Of a stretch of 64,000 nt of DNA, positions 37,323 to 47,137 are shown in pieces. The notes under the pieces were generated by a model that did no database searches, was not told the origin of the DNA, and was given only the letters and a program-made list of their open reading frames with translations. A program made the position numbers and the translations under genes. This DNA comes from Deltaproteobacteria bacterium (lineage in GTDB: Bacteria; Myxococcota_A; UBA9160; UBA4427). Position 1 is the stretch's first letter. Each line of letters starts with the position of its first letter. The stretch lies in NCBI GenBank assembly GCA_029261835.1, contig JAJDAO010000003.1:339444-403443 (forward strand). The letters run 5' to 3'.

Positions 37323-37772
37323 TCAGGCGCTATTCAGCTGCTCCGCCACCTCTGGCTTGGCCAGCAGCTTGACGAAATCGCTCTCGGTGAGGATGCCGAC
37401 GAGCCGCCCGTCGCGCGTGACGACGAGGCAGCCGACCTTGTGCTCGATCATCGTGCGCGCCGCTTCGTGGACCGGAGTCTCCTCCTCGACCGTCATCACG
37501 GGGCGCGTCATCACGTCCTTCGCGGCGAGCATACCGAGGAGCTTCTTCTGGGCGTGCTCGCCGTAGCCGAGCGTCCGCGCCAGAGCGCTGCGGAAGAGAT
37601 CGCGCTGACTCACGATGCCGACGAGCTTCTGCTCGTCGTCATCGAGTACGGGCAGGTGCCGTATCCGACCGAGCCGCATTACATCATCCGCGATCGTCAG
37701 CGTGTCGTTCTGTCGCAGCGTGACCACCTCGGTCGCCATCAGGTCTCTCACTCGGAATGTCGAACTCATCAT
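37323..37772 (-). CDS. CBS-pair domain protein
   Basis: Stand-alone CBS (Bateman) module of 149 residues. The first CBS domain runs from VRDLMATEVVTLR to IVSQRDLFRSAL and the second from AKDVMTRPVMTVE to GILTESDFVKLL. AGGAG precedes the ATG. Such proteins bind AMP, ATP or similar nucleotides and report energy state to a partner. It is divergent from the first universal stress protein gene, with which this type of protein is frequently associated. Confidence 0.9.
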   Translation of the reverse strand: MMSSTFRVRDLMATEVVTLRQNDTLTIADDVMRLGRIRHLPVLDDDEQKLVGIVSQRDLFRSALARTLGYGEHAQKKLLGMLAAKDVMTRPVMTVEEETPVHEAARTMIEHKVGCLVVTRDGRLVGILTESDFVKLLAKPEVAEQLNSA

Positions 37773-37981
37773 TTCTCCTCATCTTTTCGCTTCCGAGGTT
37801 CTCTACCCCAAGCGGCCGGTGCTGTTGGCAGGGCAGAGAGTAAGGCGCTCCCGGGGTGGGGAAAAGGGGCGAGCTTCGCGGGCTGTGTGGCTCGAAGAGG
37901 TCGCTGCTTCTAGTCTGTCCGGTCTTGAGACAACACGCCGCGTAGCGGGCGACTGGCAGCGCGACGGGGAGGTGCATAGAG

Positions 37982-38905
37982 ATGACGGAGAGAGACCTGG
38001 GGCGCGTTCGGACGATCCTGGTTGCGACCGACTTCTCGGAGACGGCGAAGCTGGCACTCGAGCGCGCGAGTGAGCTGGCACTGGACCACTCGGCTCGCAT
38101 CGTGTTGGTCAACTCGCTCGCATTCGAGCCGCTGCCGATTGCCGGACCGGAACTCATGGTGTTGCCGCAGGACTTCGATGAGCAGCTTCGGCAGGCGTCG
38201 CTCCGGGCGCTGGACAGCCTGGTCGCGAATGTGGTGAGACAGGGGATCGAGATCGAGGCACAGCTCGAGTCCGGCCCAGCGGCCGCCGCCGTCGTTGGGG
38301 CGGCCGAGCGATCGGAGGCCGACCTGATCGTCGTGGGGACGCGGGGCAATAGCGGCTTCAAACACCTTCTGCTCGGGAGTGTCGCCGAGTTGGTCGTACG
38401 CGATGCGCGTTGTCCCGTGCTCACCGTTCATCCCAGCGATACGACATCGCTCGATCGAATCAGCTGTGTGCTGCTCCCGACGGACTTCTCCGATGATGCG
38501 GCGCACGTCGTCGAAAGGCTGGCCGTACTGTTCGCCGGTCGCGTCTCGGGCGCAGAGCTCAAGCTGCTGTACGTCTATCAGCTCCCGGTGATGGTGGCTC
38601 CGCTCTCCGGTTTTGGCTCCGAGATGCCGGTTCTGGCTGAAGACGCCCTGAAGATGGCGCGCGAGGCGCTCGACCCGCTGGCGGAGAAGCTCAGGGAAGC
38701 GGGATTCGCGGTTGAGGTGCTGGGTCGCGAAGGGGATCCGGCCGGCGTGATCACCGAGCTGGCGAGCAGCCTGCGGGTTGATCTGGTCGCGATGGGAACT
38801 CGAGGCTTCTCCGGGCTGAAGCGGGTGCTGCTGGGGAGCGCGGCACAACGAGTGGTGCAGCACGCTCGCTGTCCGGTGCTGACATTGAGACGGGGCGACG
38901 CTTGA
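37982..38905 (+). CDS. tandem universal stress protein
   Basis: Two UspA domains in one chain of 307 residues. The N-terminal domain starts ILVATDFSETAKLAL and the C-terminal one VLLPTDFSDDAAHVV. Both keep the ATP-binding G-x2-G-x9-G-S motif: GTRGNSGFKHLLLGSVAE and GTRGFSGLKRVLLGSAAQ. They are therefore of the ATP-binding, autophosphorylating type. Tandem Usps support survival under starvation, hypoxia or oxidative stress. A paralogue with the same layout follows. Confidence 0.93.
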   Translation: MTERDLGRVRTILVATDFSETAKLALERASELALDHSARIVLVNSLAFEPLPIAGPELMVLPQDFDEQLRQASLRALDSLVANVVRQGIEIEAQLESGPAAAAVVGAAERSEADLIVVGTRGNSGFKHLLLGSVAELVVRDARCPVLTVHPSDTTSLDRISCVLLPTDFSDDAAHVVERLAVLFAGRVSGAELKLLYVYQLPVMVAPLSGFGSEMPVLAEDALKMAREALDPLAEKLREAGFAVEVLGREGDPAGVITELASSLRVDLVAMGTRGFSGLKRVLLGSAAQRVVQHARCPVLTLRRGDA

Positions 38906-39096
38906 ATCCAGACCAATGGGTGCATCGGCTGGTCACGGATCCGACCCCCCGAGCCATTGCTCGAGCCGGGCTGAGGCGGCCGTGGTTTGCCCCGCTTCGC
39001 ACAGATGAGCGACACTGAGGGTGAGGGTGGTGCGCGCGGATTGGCGCGCGCTCGGACGATCGTTGCTTCATCGGACCAGCTTGGGAGGGGCGGCTC

Positions 39097-40059
39097 ATGG
39101 ACAAGTCTGCAGGAGATCTTCGGAGGTCTGTCTCGCGGATCGTGGTGCCGAGCGATTTCTCGGACACAGCTGATCTCGCTCTCGAGAGAGGCTGTGAATT
39201 GGCCTTGCAGCACGCGGCACGAATCGTCCTGGTTCATGCGCTGAACTTTCAGCCGACACCGATCGGCGGGCCGAATCCCGTCATCTTGCCACCTGATTTC
39301 GGCGGCCAGCTCCGCACAGCCACGCAAACGAAGTTGGAGGCGCTCGCTGAACGTGTGCGAAGCCGCGGTATCGAGGTAGATGTCGAGTTGACGACTGGTG
39401 TGCCAGGGGCCTCCATCGTCGAGATCTCCGATCGCAGCGATGCGGACCTGATCGTGATCGGTACGCGTGGGCTGAGTGGATTCAAGCACCTGGTACTCGG
39501 TAGCACGGCGGAACAGGTCGTGCGCCGAGCGAGCTGTCCGGTTCTGACGATCCATCCCGACCACCGGGGTCCGCTGGGTGACCTCCAGACGGTGATCGTT
39601 CCTACCGAGCTCTCTGAGGATCCGGCGCCAGCGGTCGACGAAGTCCTTCACTTCTTCGGACAGCCGCCGAGGTCGGCGCGCATTCTGCTCGTCTATTCCG
39701 ATCATCTGCCCGCCTACCTGCAGCCGCTGGTCGAGGATCTACGCATCGATCGCGTCGGCTTCGAGGAGATCTCGGGGCTCTTGCGCGAGCGCCTCGAGCC
39801 GACGGCGCGGCGGCTCGAGGCAGTGGGGTTCGAGGTCGAGACGGTGATCCGTGAGGGTGATCCCGCGAGCGTCATCACGGAGCTGGCGTCGGCTCGTGGC
39901 GCCGATCTGATTGCAATGGAGACGCGTGGCCGCTCCGGTCTTGCGCATCTGCTCTTGGGCAGCACGGCCGAGCGGGTCGTGCAGCACGCCGGTTGCCCGG
40001 TTCTCACCGTGCGCCGATCGCCTGCCGCGGCCGAGCAAGCGCAAGACGGGCGCGGATGA
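39097..40059 (+). CDS. tandem universal stress protein (paralogue)
   Basis: Second two-domain UspA protein, 320 residues, clearly a paralogue of the preceding gene: VVPSDFSDTADLALERGCEL matches its start and P(T)PIGGPNPVILPPDF matches the corresponding loop. ATP-site motifs are GTRGLSGFKHLVLGSTAE and, in the second domain, ETRGRSGLAHLLLGSTAE, where the first Gly is replaced by Glu. The second domain also diverges early on (VIVPTELSEDPAPAV). GGGAGGGG precedes the ATG. It arose by local gene duplication. Confidence 0.93.
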   Translation: MDKSAGDLRRSVSRIVVPSDFSDTADLALERGCELALQHAARIVLVHALNFQPTPIGGPNPVILPPDFGGQLRTATQTKLEALAERVRSRGIEVDVELTTGVPGASIVEISDRSDADLIVIGTRGLSGFKHLVLGSTAEQVVRRASCPVLTIHPDHRGPLGDLQTVIVPTELSEDPAPAVDEVLHFFGQPPRSARILLVYSDHLPAYLQPLVEDLRIDRVGFEEISGLLRERLEPTARRLEAVGFEVETVIREGDPASVITELASARGADLIAMETRGRSGLAHLLLGSTAERVVQHAGCPVLTVRRSPAAAEQAQDGRG

Positions 40060-40243
40060 CTCGATTGTTACGACCGGGGAGTAGCGCGATACGGGCATCA
40101 GCCGCCGCGAGTCTCGCACGAGGCGTCCGGATCTCATCTCGGGGAGGGCGCGAGGACCGGTCTTCTGGCATCATCGAGGTCTTGTGCGGCATGTCCGGGG
40201 GCAGCGCATGCGATGTCAGACCTCTCAAGCGGGCCGTTGAAGG

Positions 40244-41257
40244 ATGAGCGGGCCTGGAGCCTGGATCGAGTTCTTCGCGGCCTTGCTGCTGATCGCCTGG
40301 GGCGGGGGTCGCCTGGCGCGCCATGGCGATGTCATCGCAGCCAGGACCGGCCTGGGCACGAGTTGGGTCGGACTGATCTTGCTCGCCACTGTGACCTCGC
40401 TGCCAGAGCTCGTCACGGGCATGAGCGCGGTACAGCTTGCCGGCAGTCCGGACATCGCGGTCGGGGCCATTCTCGGGAGCTGTGTCTTCAATCTGCTGAT
40501 CCTGGTCATCCTCGACTATCTGCTTGGCCGCGAGTCGGTCTACACTCGCCTCAACCGCGGCCACGTTCTCTCCGCCGGATTCGGCGTGATGATGATCGGC
40601 CTCGCCGGCATCTATGTGGTCGCGCCGGCGTCTCTCACCGGGCTGCAGATCGGCCACGTCGGTTTCTACACGCCCGTGATCGTATTCTTGTACGCCTCCG
40701 CGATGTGGGCGGTCTTCCGATTCGAGCGCCACAACCCGGACGAACAGCATGCGGATGTGCTGTTGCAGGCCAAGGGAGTCTCCCTCGGCCGTTCCTGCCT
40801 CTACTTCGGCGGGGCGGCAATCGTGGTGGTTGCCGCCGGGCTCTGGCTACCTTTCGTCGGCGAGAGGCTGGCGGTCGCGCTCGGCCTGCACGAGACTTTC
40901 GTTGGCACGCTGTTCATTGCCTTTGCGACGTCGGTGCCCGAGATTGCCGTGGCGGTTGCCGCGTTGCGGCTGGGTGCTCCGAACATGGCGGTAAGCAACC
41001 TGCTGGGGAGCAATCTCTTCAACATCGTGATTCTGGTGCCCGAGGATCTAGCGTGGAGCGAGGGGGCGATTCTCTCTTCCGTTTCGTCGCTGCACAGTCT
41101 CTCCGCGCTGTCGGCTGTATTGATGACTGGGATCGCTATTGGGGCCCTCTTGCGCCGTTCGGATCGTCCCGGATTCCTCCGCCTGAGCCGTGTGAGTCAG
41201 ATGCTGGTTGCGATCTATCTCCTGAACTCCTACTTCCTCTACCTCTTGCGGGACTGA
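40244..41257 (+). CDS. calcium/sodium antiporter-type (CaCA) permease
   Basis: Ca2+:cation antiporter superfamily member of 337 residues with about ten membrane helices in two inverted halves. The alpha-repeat signatures are LATVTSLPELVTGMSAV with GAILGSCVFNLLI in the first half, and FATSVPEIAVAVAAL with NLLGSNLFNIVIL in the second. In YrbG/NCX proteins these form the ion site; the acidic residues (PE) are kept. It sits between the stress proteins and the glycogen genes. The exchanged ions are inferred from family only. Confidence 0.88.
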   Translation: MSGPGAWIEFFAALLLIAWGGGRLARHGDVIAARTGLGTSWVGLILLATVTSLPELVTGMSAVQLAGSPDIAVGAILGSCVFNLLILVILDYLLGRESVYTRLNRGHVLSAGFGVMMIGLAGIYVVAPASLTGLQIGHVGFYTPVIVFLYASAMWAVFRFERHNPDEQHADVLLQAKGVSLGRSCLYFGGAAIVVVAAGLWLPFVGERLAVALGLHETFVGTLFIAFATSVPEIAVAVAALRLGAPNMAVSNLLGSNLFNIVILVPEDLAWSEGAILSSVSSLHSLSALSAVLMTGIAIGALLRRSDRPGFLRLSRVSQMLVAIYLLNSYFLYLLRD

Positions 41258-41280
41258 ATCTCGCGTTGGCGGGGGAATGA

Positions 41281-43398
41281 ATGCGCGCCTGGCCGGGGCA
41301 GGCCCATCCTCTTGGTGCCGTCTGGGATGGACACGGAACGAACTTTGCGCTCTTTTCGGAGAACGCGACGGCCGTCGAGCTGTGCCTCTTCGAGCGCCCG
41401 GAGGATGCTGAACCCGCTGAGCGGATTTCACTTCGCGGACGGACACATTCGGTTTGGCATGGCTATCTGCCGGATGTTCGTCCGGGGCAGCTCTACGGCT
41501 ACCGGGTCGATGGGCCCCACGAACCAGAGCAAGGGCACCGCTTCAACCCCGCCAAGCTGCTGATCGATCCCTATGCGAAGGCCATCACGGGCGAGCTGCG
41601 CTGGAGTGATGCGGTGTACGGCTACATCGCGGGGGATGAGGCGGAGGATCTCACGTTGTGTCCCTGGGACAGCGCAGGCTTCATGCCGAAGTGCGTTGTA
41701 GTGGACCAATCGTTTCCGTGGGGCGATGATCGTCCGCTCCGCATCCCCTGGCATCATACCGTGATCTACGAGTGCCACGTGCGGGGGATGACGGCGCTTC
41801 ATTCAGAGGTGCCCGAGGCTCTGCGAGGCAGCTACCTGGGTCTCGGCTCCGAGGCCGTCATCAGCCACCTGCGGCAGCTCGGGGTGACGGCCGTCGAGCT
41901 GCTCCCGACTCATCACAGCGTCTCTGAGCGGGAGCTGGCGGAGCGAGGCCTCACGAACTACTGGGGCTACAGCACGTTGGGTTTCTTCGCGCCGGATGAG
42001 CGCTTGGCCTGTGGCAGGCGGGGCGGGGATCAAGTCAACGAGTTCAAGACGATGGTGAAGGCGCTTCATCGCGCTGGCATCGAAGTGATTCTCGACGTCG
42101 TGTACAACCATACGGCCGAGGGGGGTCGCCTGGGACCGAATCTCTCGCTGCGCGGCATCGACAACGCCTCCTACTACCTGCTCGATGATTCCAACCGGCG
42201 GGAGTACATCGACTACACGGGCTGCGGAAACAGCCTCAACATGCGCCACCCCCGCACGCTGCAGCTCATCATGGACAGCCTGCGCTACTGGGTGGAGGAG
42301 ATGCACGTCGATGGCTTTCGCTTCGATCTGGCGCCCGCACTGGCTCGGGAACTCAACGTGGTCGACCGCCTGGGCCGCTTCTTCGCCCTGCTGCAGCAGG
42401 ATCCGACCCTCGTCGGCGTGAAGCTCATCGCAGAGCCCTGGGATCTGGGGCCGGGTGGGTATCAGGCGGGGAACTTTCCGGAGGGCTGGGCCGAGTGGAA
42501 CGCCGAGTATCGCGACACCGTGCGGCGCTTCTGGCGCGGTGACGGCGGGCAAGTTGGCGATCTCGCCTCGCGGCTTTCCGGCAGTGAGGACATCTATCGG
42601 CCGAGCGCCCGATCTCCCGATGCCAGCATCAACTTCGTGACCTGCCACGACGGCTTCACGCTGAGAGACCTCGTGAGCTACGAAGGCAAGCACAACGAGG
42701 CCAACGGCGAGGGGAACCGTGACGGAACAGATGCCAATTGGAGTCGCAATTGGGGCGAGGAGGGCCCGAGCGATACACGTCGCGTCAAACAGTTGCGAGA
42801 CCGCGCAATGCGTAACTTCCTCGCGACGCTGGCCTTCTCGCAGGGTGTTCCGATGATCTCGCATGGCGATGAATTCGGGCGCAGCCAGGGTGGCAACAAC
42901 AACGCCTACTGTCAGGACAACCGCGTTACGTGGATCGACTGGAGTCTCGACGAAGGCGACCACGCGCTGCTCGAGTTCGCCCAAAAAGTGTTCGCGATAC
43001 GCAGACAGAACCCGGTACTGCGGCGGAACAGCTTCTTCTCGGGTCGGTCGCTCATCGGTGCAGGGGCGAAGGACGTGGCCTGGCTGCGGCCGGACGGGGT
43101 TGAGTTCGACCTGGCCGATTGGGAGGATCCGGAGGCGCGCGCACTGGGGATGCTGGTCTCGGGCGAGGCGAATGACGAGGTGGACGAGCAGGGGCGCCCG
43201 ATTCAGGGGGAGTCACTCCTGCTCTTGGTCAATGGCGGCGGTCGGAGCTGTGAATTCCACATTCCCTTGCTCGCGCGGCCGGGCTGGTGGGAGCAGACGG
43301 TCAACACGGCGAGGCACGGGACGAAGAGGCTGCGCGACGGCGAAATCAAGATTTCGGCGCGATCTCTCGTGCTCCTCACGTATCGGGAGTCGAAATGA
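41281..43398 (+). CDS. glgX: glycogen debranching enzyme
   Basis: GH13 subfamily 11 isoamylase-type enzyme of 705 residues that hydrolyses alpha-1,6 branches of (phosphorylase-limit) glycogen. The N-terminal CBM48 domain contains GTNFALFSENA. Catalytic residues are nucleophile Asp349 in DGFRFDLAPAL, acid/base Glu385 in LIAEPWD and Asp in VTCHDGFTLRDLVSY. The motif NNNAYCQDN is characteristic of GlgX. The stop overlaps the glgB start (ATGA), so the two are coupled. It starts 23 bases after the antiporter gene. Confidence 0.96.
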   Translation: MRAWPGQAHPLGAVWDGHGTNFALFSENATAVELCLFERPEDAEPAERISLRGRTHSVWHGYLPDVRPGQLYGYRVDGPHEPEQGHRFNPAKLLIDPYAKAITGELRWSDAVYGYIAGDEAEDLTLCPWDSAGFMPKCVVVDQSFPWGDDRPLRIPWHHTVIYECHVRGMTALHSEVPEALRGSYLGLGSEAVISHLRQLGVTAVELLPTHHSVSERELAERGLTNYWGYSTLGFFAPDERLACGRRGGDQVNEFKTMVKALHRAGIEVILDVVYNHTAEGGRLGPNLSLRGIDNASYYLLDDSNRREYIDYTGCGNSLNMRHPRTLQLIMDSLRYWVEEMHVDGFRFDLAPALARELNVVDRLGRFFALLQQDPTLVGVKLIAEPWDLGPGGYQAGNFPEGWAEWNAEYRDTVRRFWRGDGGQVGDLASRLSGSEDIYRPSARSPDASINFVTCHDGFTLRDLVSYEGKHNEANGEGNRDGTDANWSRNWGEEGPSDTRRVKQLRDRAMRNFLATLAFSQGVPMISHGDEFGRSQGGNNNAYCQDNRVTWIDWSLDEGDHALLEFAQKVFAIRRQNPVLRRNSFFSGRSLIGAGAKDVAWLRPDGVEFDLADWEDPEARALGMLVSGEANDEVDEQGRPIQGESLLLLVNGGGRSCEFHIPLLARPGWWEQTVNTARHGTKRLRDGEIKISARSLVLLTYRESK

Positions 43399-45620
43399 GC
43401 CGGCGCGGTAGACGCGGCGCGAAGTCGCTCGTTCCGGCGCTCTGCTCGAAGAGCGCGTCGGCACTCGTTGCGGGAGAGCTGGCCGAGCCCCAGCATGTGC
43501 TCGGGCCGCATCGCTCCCTGGCAGATGGCTACGAGGGCTGGATCGTACAGATCTATCACCCCGAGGCACTCGAGGCCTGGTGTCTGCCGGCGGGATCACC
43601 GGCTGTGCCACTGGTTGCGGCCGATTCGCCCGGTCTCTTCACGGGCTTTCTGGCTGGCGATGCGCAATCCGAGCTGCCGCGGTATCGCGTGCGACTGCGC
43701 GCGCGGGACGGTCACTGCTGGGAGCAGGAAGACGCCTATCGCTTTCCGGCGACGCTCGGCGAGCTCGATCTGCACCTCTTCGCCGAGGGGACACACCAGC
43801 GTCTGTGGGAGGTGCTCGGGGCTCACCCGCGCCGGCTCGACGGCGTGGACGGCGTGGCGTTTGCCGTCTGGGCACCGCACGCACGCCGGGTCAGCGTGGT
43901 GGGCGACTTCTGCTGCTGGGATGGGCGCCTCTTCCCGATGCGTCGCCGCGGCGGATGCGGCGTCTTCGAGCTCTTCATTCCCGGAATGATGCCCGGTGAT
44001 GCGTACAAGTTCGAGATCAAGACAAGTCGGGGTGCCATTCGGCTCAAGACCGATCCGCTTGCCTTCGCGATCGAACCGCCGCCCGGCAGTGCCTCGCGAG
44101 TGGTGTCGAGTCAATTCCGCTGGAATGACGACGACTGGCTCGAAAGGCGCCGCGAGGTCGACTGGCTGCGTGAGCCCATGGCCATCTACGAGGTGCATCT
44201 CGCCTCTTGGGCTCGCGGGGCTGGCAATCGGTCTCTCAACTACGTCGAACTCGCCCCCAGGCTGGTCGAGTACGCCAAGCGTTTTGGCTTCACTCATCTG
44301 GAGCTGCTGCCCATCAGTGAGTATCCCTTCGATGGTTCCTGGGGCTATCAGGTCAGCGGCTACTACGCCCCCACCTCACGACATGGCTCACCCGACGACT
44401 TTCGCGCCTTCGTCGACGTCTGCCACCGTGGCGGCATCGGGGTCATCGTCGATTGGGTGCCGGCGCACTTCCCGCGCGACGACTTCGCGCTGCGGCGCTT
44501 CGACGGTGAGCCGCTCTATGAATACGCCGATCCGCGACTGGGCGAACATCCGGACTGGGGCACGCTCGTTTTCGACTACGGTCGCAACGAGATTCGCAGT
44601 TTTTTGATCGCCAATGCGCTCTACTGGCTCGAGGAGTTCCATGTGGACGGCCTCCGTGTGGACGCCGTCGCGTCCATGCTCTACCGCGATTACGGGCGGA
44701 AGGAGGGCGAGTGGCTGCCGAATCGAGATGGAGGCAGGGAGAATTTCGAGGCGGTGGATTTCTTGCGCTCTCTGAACAGGGCGGTGCGCGAGCGGCAGCC
44801 CGGCTGCATCACGATCGCCGAGGAGTCGACGGCATGGCCTGGCGTCACGAGTTCACCGAGCGACGGTGGGCTCGGCTTCCACTTCAAGTGGAACATGGGT
44901 TGGATGAACGACACTCTCAGCTATTTCTCGCGCGATCCCGTGCACCGTCGGCATCACCATCACGAGCTCATCTTCGCGGCCGTCTACGAGCAGAGCGAGC
45001 GTTTCATCATGCCGCTCTCGCACGACGAGGTGGTGCACGAGAAGCGCTCACTCTTGGAGAAGATGCCCGGCGACCCCTGGCAGAAGTTCGCCAATCTTCG
45101 ACTGCTGCTCGCCTATCAGTACACCCGCCCCGGCAAGAAGCTGCTCTTCATGGGAACAGAGCTGGCGCCCAGCGAGGAGTGGGATCACAGCGGCAGTCTC
45201 CCTTGGCAGTTGGCGGCGGATCTGGAGCGGATCGCTCTGGCTCGATTCGTCGAAGAGCTGGGTCGCTTCTACCGCGACCATCGCTGCCTCTGGCGCAACG
45301 ATCCGGATCCCGAGGGATTCGCCTGGCTCGACTGGCAGGACAGCACCCACTCGGTGGTCTCGTATCTGCGCCGAGATGGGGATGAAGAGCTCTTGGTGGT
45401 CCTGAATGCCACGCCCGTCCCTCGCTACGACTACCGCGTCGGCGTGCCCAATGCCGGTCACTATCGGGTGCGGCTCTGCAGCGATGACGTCGACTACGGC
45501 GGAAGCGGGTTTCTCGAGGCACGAAGCTGGCAGACGGAGACGGCCAGCTTCCACGGTCATCAGCAGTCGCTCCGGCTCACGCTTCCGCCGCTGGCCTGCT
45601 TGGTGCTGGCGCGGGACTGA
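43395..45620 (+). CDS. glgB: 1,4-alpha-glucan branching enzyme
   Basis: GH13 branching enzyme of 741 residues, which makes alpha-1,6 branches in glycogen. It has an N-terminal carbohydrate-binding part, CBM48 (FAVWAPHARRVSVVGDF) and a catalytic barrel. Nucleophile Asp423 is in GLRVDAVASMLYRDYGRKEG (usually DYSR), acid/base Glu476 in TIAEESTAWPG and the transition-state Asp in LPLSHDEVVH. The C-terminal all-beta domain ends LPPLACLVLARD. The ATG overlaps the glgX stop. Co-location with debranching enzyme and phosphorylase indicates a glycogen metabolism operon. Confidence 0.96.
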   Translation: MSRRGRRGAKSLVPALCSKSASALVAGELAEPQHVLGPHRSLADGYEGWIVQIYHPEALEAWCLPAGSPAVPLVAADSPGLFTGFLAGDAQSELPRYRVRLRARDGHCWEQEDAYRFPATLGELDLHLFAEGTHQRLWEVLGAHPRRLDGVDGVAFAVWAPHARRVSVVGDFCCWDGRLFPMRRRGGCGVFELFIPGMMPGDAYKFEIKTSRGAIRLKTDPLAFAIEPPPGSASRVVSSQFRWNDDDWLERRREVDWLREPMAIYEVHLASWARGAGNRSLNYVELAPRLVEYAKRFGFTHLELLPISEYPFDGSWGYQVSGYYAPTSRHGSPDDFRAFVDVCHRGGIGVIVDWVPAHFPRDDFALRRFDGEPLYEYADPRLGEHPDWGTLVFDYGRNEIRSFLIANALYWLEEFHVDGLRVDAVASMLYRDYGRKEGEWLPNRDGGRENFEAVDFLRSLNRAVRERQPGCITIAEESTAWPGVTSSPSDGGLGFHFKWNMGWMNDTLSYFSRDPVHRRHHHHELIFAAVYEQSERFIMPLSHDEVVHEKRSLLEKMPGDPWQKFANLRLLLAYQYTRPGKKLLFMGTELAPSEEWDHSGSLPWQLAADLERIALARFVEELGRFYRDHRCLWRNDPDPEGFAWLDWQDSTHSVVSYLRRDGDEELLVVLNATPVPRYDYRVGVPNAGHYRVRLCSDDVDYGGSGFLEARSWQTETASFHGHQQSLRLTLPPLACLVLARD

Positions 45621-45633
45621 GCCGCGGTCCGTC

Positions 45634-46872
45634 TCAGCAAGCCAGCTCGACACGTGGCAGCAACACGCGCTCGACCACCTCGCGCCAGGCGTAGCGTTTG
45701 GCGGTCGATTGGCCGGCGCGCCGTAGGCGAGAGTTTGCCCGGGGGTCGGCGCGCAGGCGCTCGAAGAGACCCATGAACTCCCTCGCCTCACCGGTTTCGA
45801 GAACGAGCGCGTTTTGTCCCGGTACGGCGTAGTCTTCGCCGGAGCACCCGGTGCATGCCACGCCTCCGACCGCCATCGTCTCCAGCCCGACGAGCCCGAA
45901 CGGTTCGTGGCCGCTATTGGCCAGCACCGCGTCCGTTGCCCGGAAGAGTACGCGGCGGGCCGCCGGATCGACGTGTGAGCGGAGATTCACGACATCGGCG
46001 TCGCCGATGTCCTTGACGACGTCGAGCAGGCCGCTGGCTCCGCCCTCCGACCAGCTTCGCTCGACGACGCGCAGCCCGCAGGCCTGGGCCGCGCGCAGCA
46101 CCTCGTGCCCATGTGCCTCGCTGCCGCCCCGGGCCAACAGCAGCGGGCGCCAGTTCTGCCGCTTGAGCTCCGAGATGATGTTCACGGTCTCGAGCCACCG
46201 CTTGTCCGGATCCCAGCGCGCCATTTTGGTAAGCACCGTGCGATCGCGGAAGCGGTTTCGCAACGCGCTGACGGCGTATCGGTCAGGCGGGTCGAAGGCG
46301 TCCCCGGGGAGCCCGTTGGGAATGACCAGAGCGTCTGCCCCCTCCTCACGCATGCGGTGCTTCATGTAGCGGCTGACCGTCGTGAGTTCTGCCGCCTCGC
46401 CGAGCTGGTGCCAGGGGATGTGCTCGAATCCGAAGGTGTTGTTCGCGTTCCAGAGAATATTGACGCAATCGCGCAGGCCGGCGTAGCGCAGCAGCCAGTG
46501 GAGGTGCATCACGGCGTCCGCCGTCTGCCATTCCTCCGCCAGCACCACCGCCCGTCCGCCCTCGCTGAGATGCGGCCGGAGCACCTGATTGACCAGGTAG
46601 GGGGGCAGCGAAGCGGCGAATTCCGCGCTCTTGCCGAGTTCGCCGTCATAGACGCCCTCCCGATGGTGCTTGCTCACCCACTGGCACCAGCGGTGGAGGT
46701 GGAGCTGCCCCCTCACCTCGTGGCCCGGCAGATCGGGCGCACCGATGAACCAGAGATGAGTCTCATAACCAAGCTCGGCGAGGGTCTGGCTCAATCCATC
46801 CACGCGGGTGGCCAGCCCGCCCGCTCGCGAGTAGACGTCGGGTCCCTCGAAGGAGAGGATGTGGAACTGCAT
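45634..46872 (-). CDS. GT4-family glycosyltransferase, glycogen-locus
   Basis: GT-B glycosyltransferase of 412 residues. The N-terminal domain contains the glycogen-synthase-like acceptor loop SRAGGLATRVDGLSQTLAEL. The nucleotide-sugar domain has KMARWDPDKRW and the retaining-enzyme motif E-x7-E in HEPFGLVGLE. I start at MQFHILSF, preceded by GAGGAA. A longer start adding 29 residues exists but has a worse context. It may elongate alpha-glucans with ADP- or UDP-glucose, acting as the synthase of this cluster, since no glgA or glgC is present. It converges tail-to-tail with glgB and is divergent from glgP. Confidence 0.82.
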   Translation of the reverse strand: MQFHILSFEGPDVYSRAGGLATRVDGLSQTLAELGYETHLWFIGAPDLPGHEVRGQLHLHRWCQWVSKHHREGVYDGELGKSAEFAASLPPYLVNQVLRPHLSEGGRAVVLAEEWQTADAVMHLHWLLRYAGLRDCVNILWNANNTFGFEHIPWHQLGEAAELTTVSRYMKHRMREEGADALVIPNGLPGDAFDPPDRYAVSALRNRFRDRTVLTKMARWDPDKRWLETVNIISELKRQNWRPLLLARGGSEAHGHEVLRAAQACGLRVVERSWSEGGASGLLDVVKDIGDADVVNLRSHVDPAARRVLFRATDAVLANSGHEPFGLVGLETMAVGGVACTGCSGEDYAVPGQNALVLETGEAREFMGLFERLRADPRANSRLRRAGQSTAKRYAWREVVERVLLPRVELAC

Positions 46873-47137
46873 CTGGGGGATTCCTCGGGCCGGATGGAAG
46901 GCGCCGTGTTTCGAACTCTTGTACTGGTTCTTTAACATTTCTAGCTGGGCAAAAGCCATCGGCTAAAAACTTGAGCGTTCCTTTACGAAGTCAACACCAG
47001 AACTCGGCCACAGAACGGAGGGACAGCCCGCAGTGGTCGCCGCACTCGTTCTGCGGTCAAGGTCAAACTATTGCTGGCGTCAAGCACCCGTGTTGTCGAT
47101 AGTGCCAGAGAGTATCTGATACAGCGGGGGGAGAGTC

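Noticed and set aside
41803..42984. A 393-codon minus-strand open frame
   Set aside because: Antisense to glgX, whose catalytic motifs are all intact on the plus strand.
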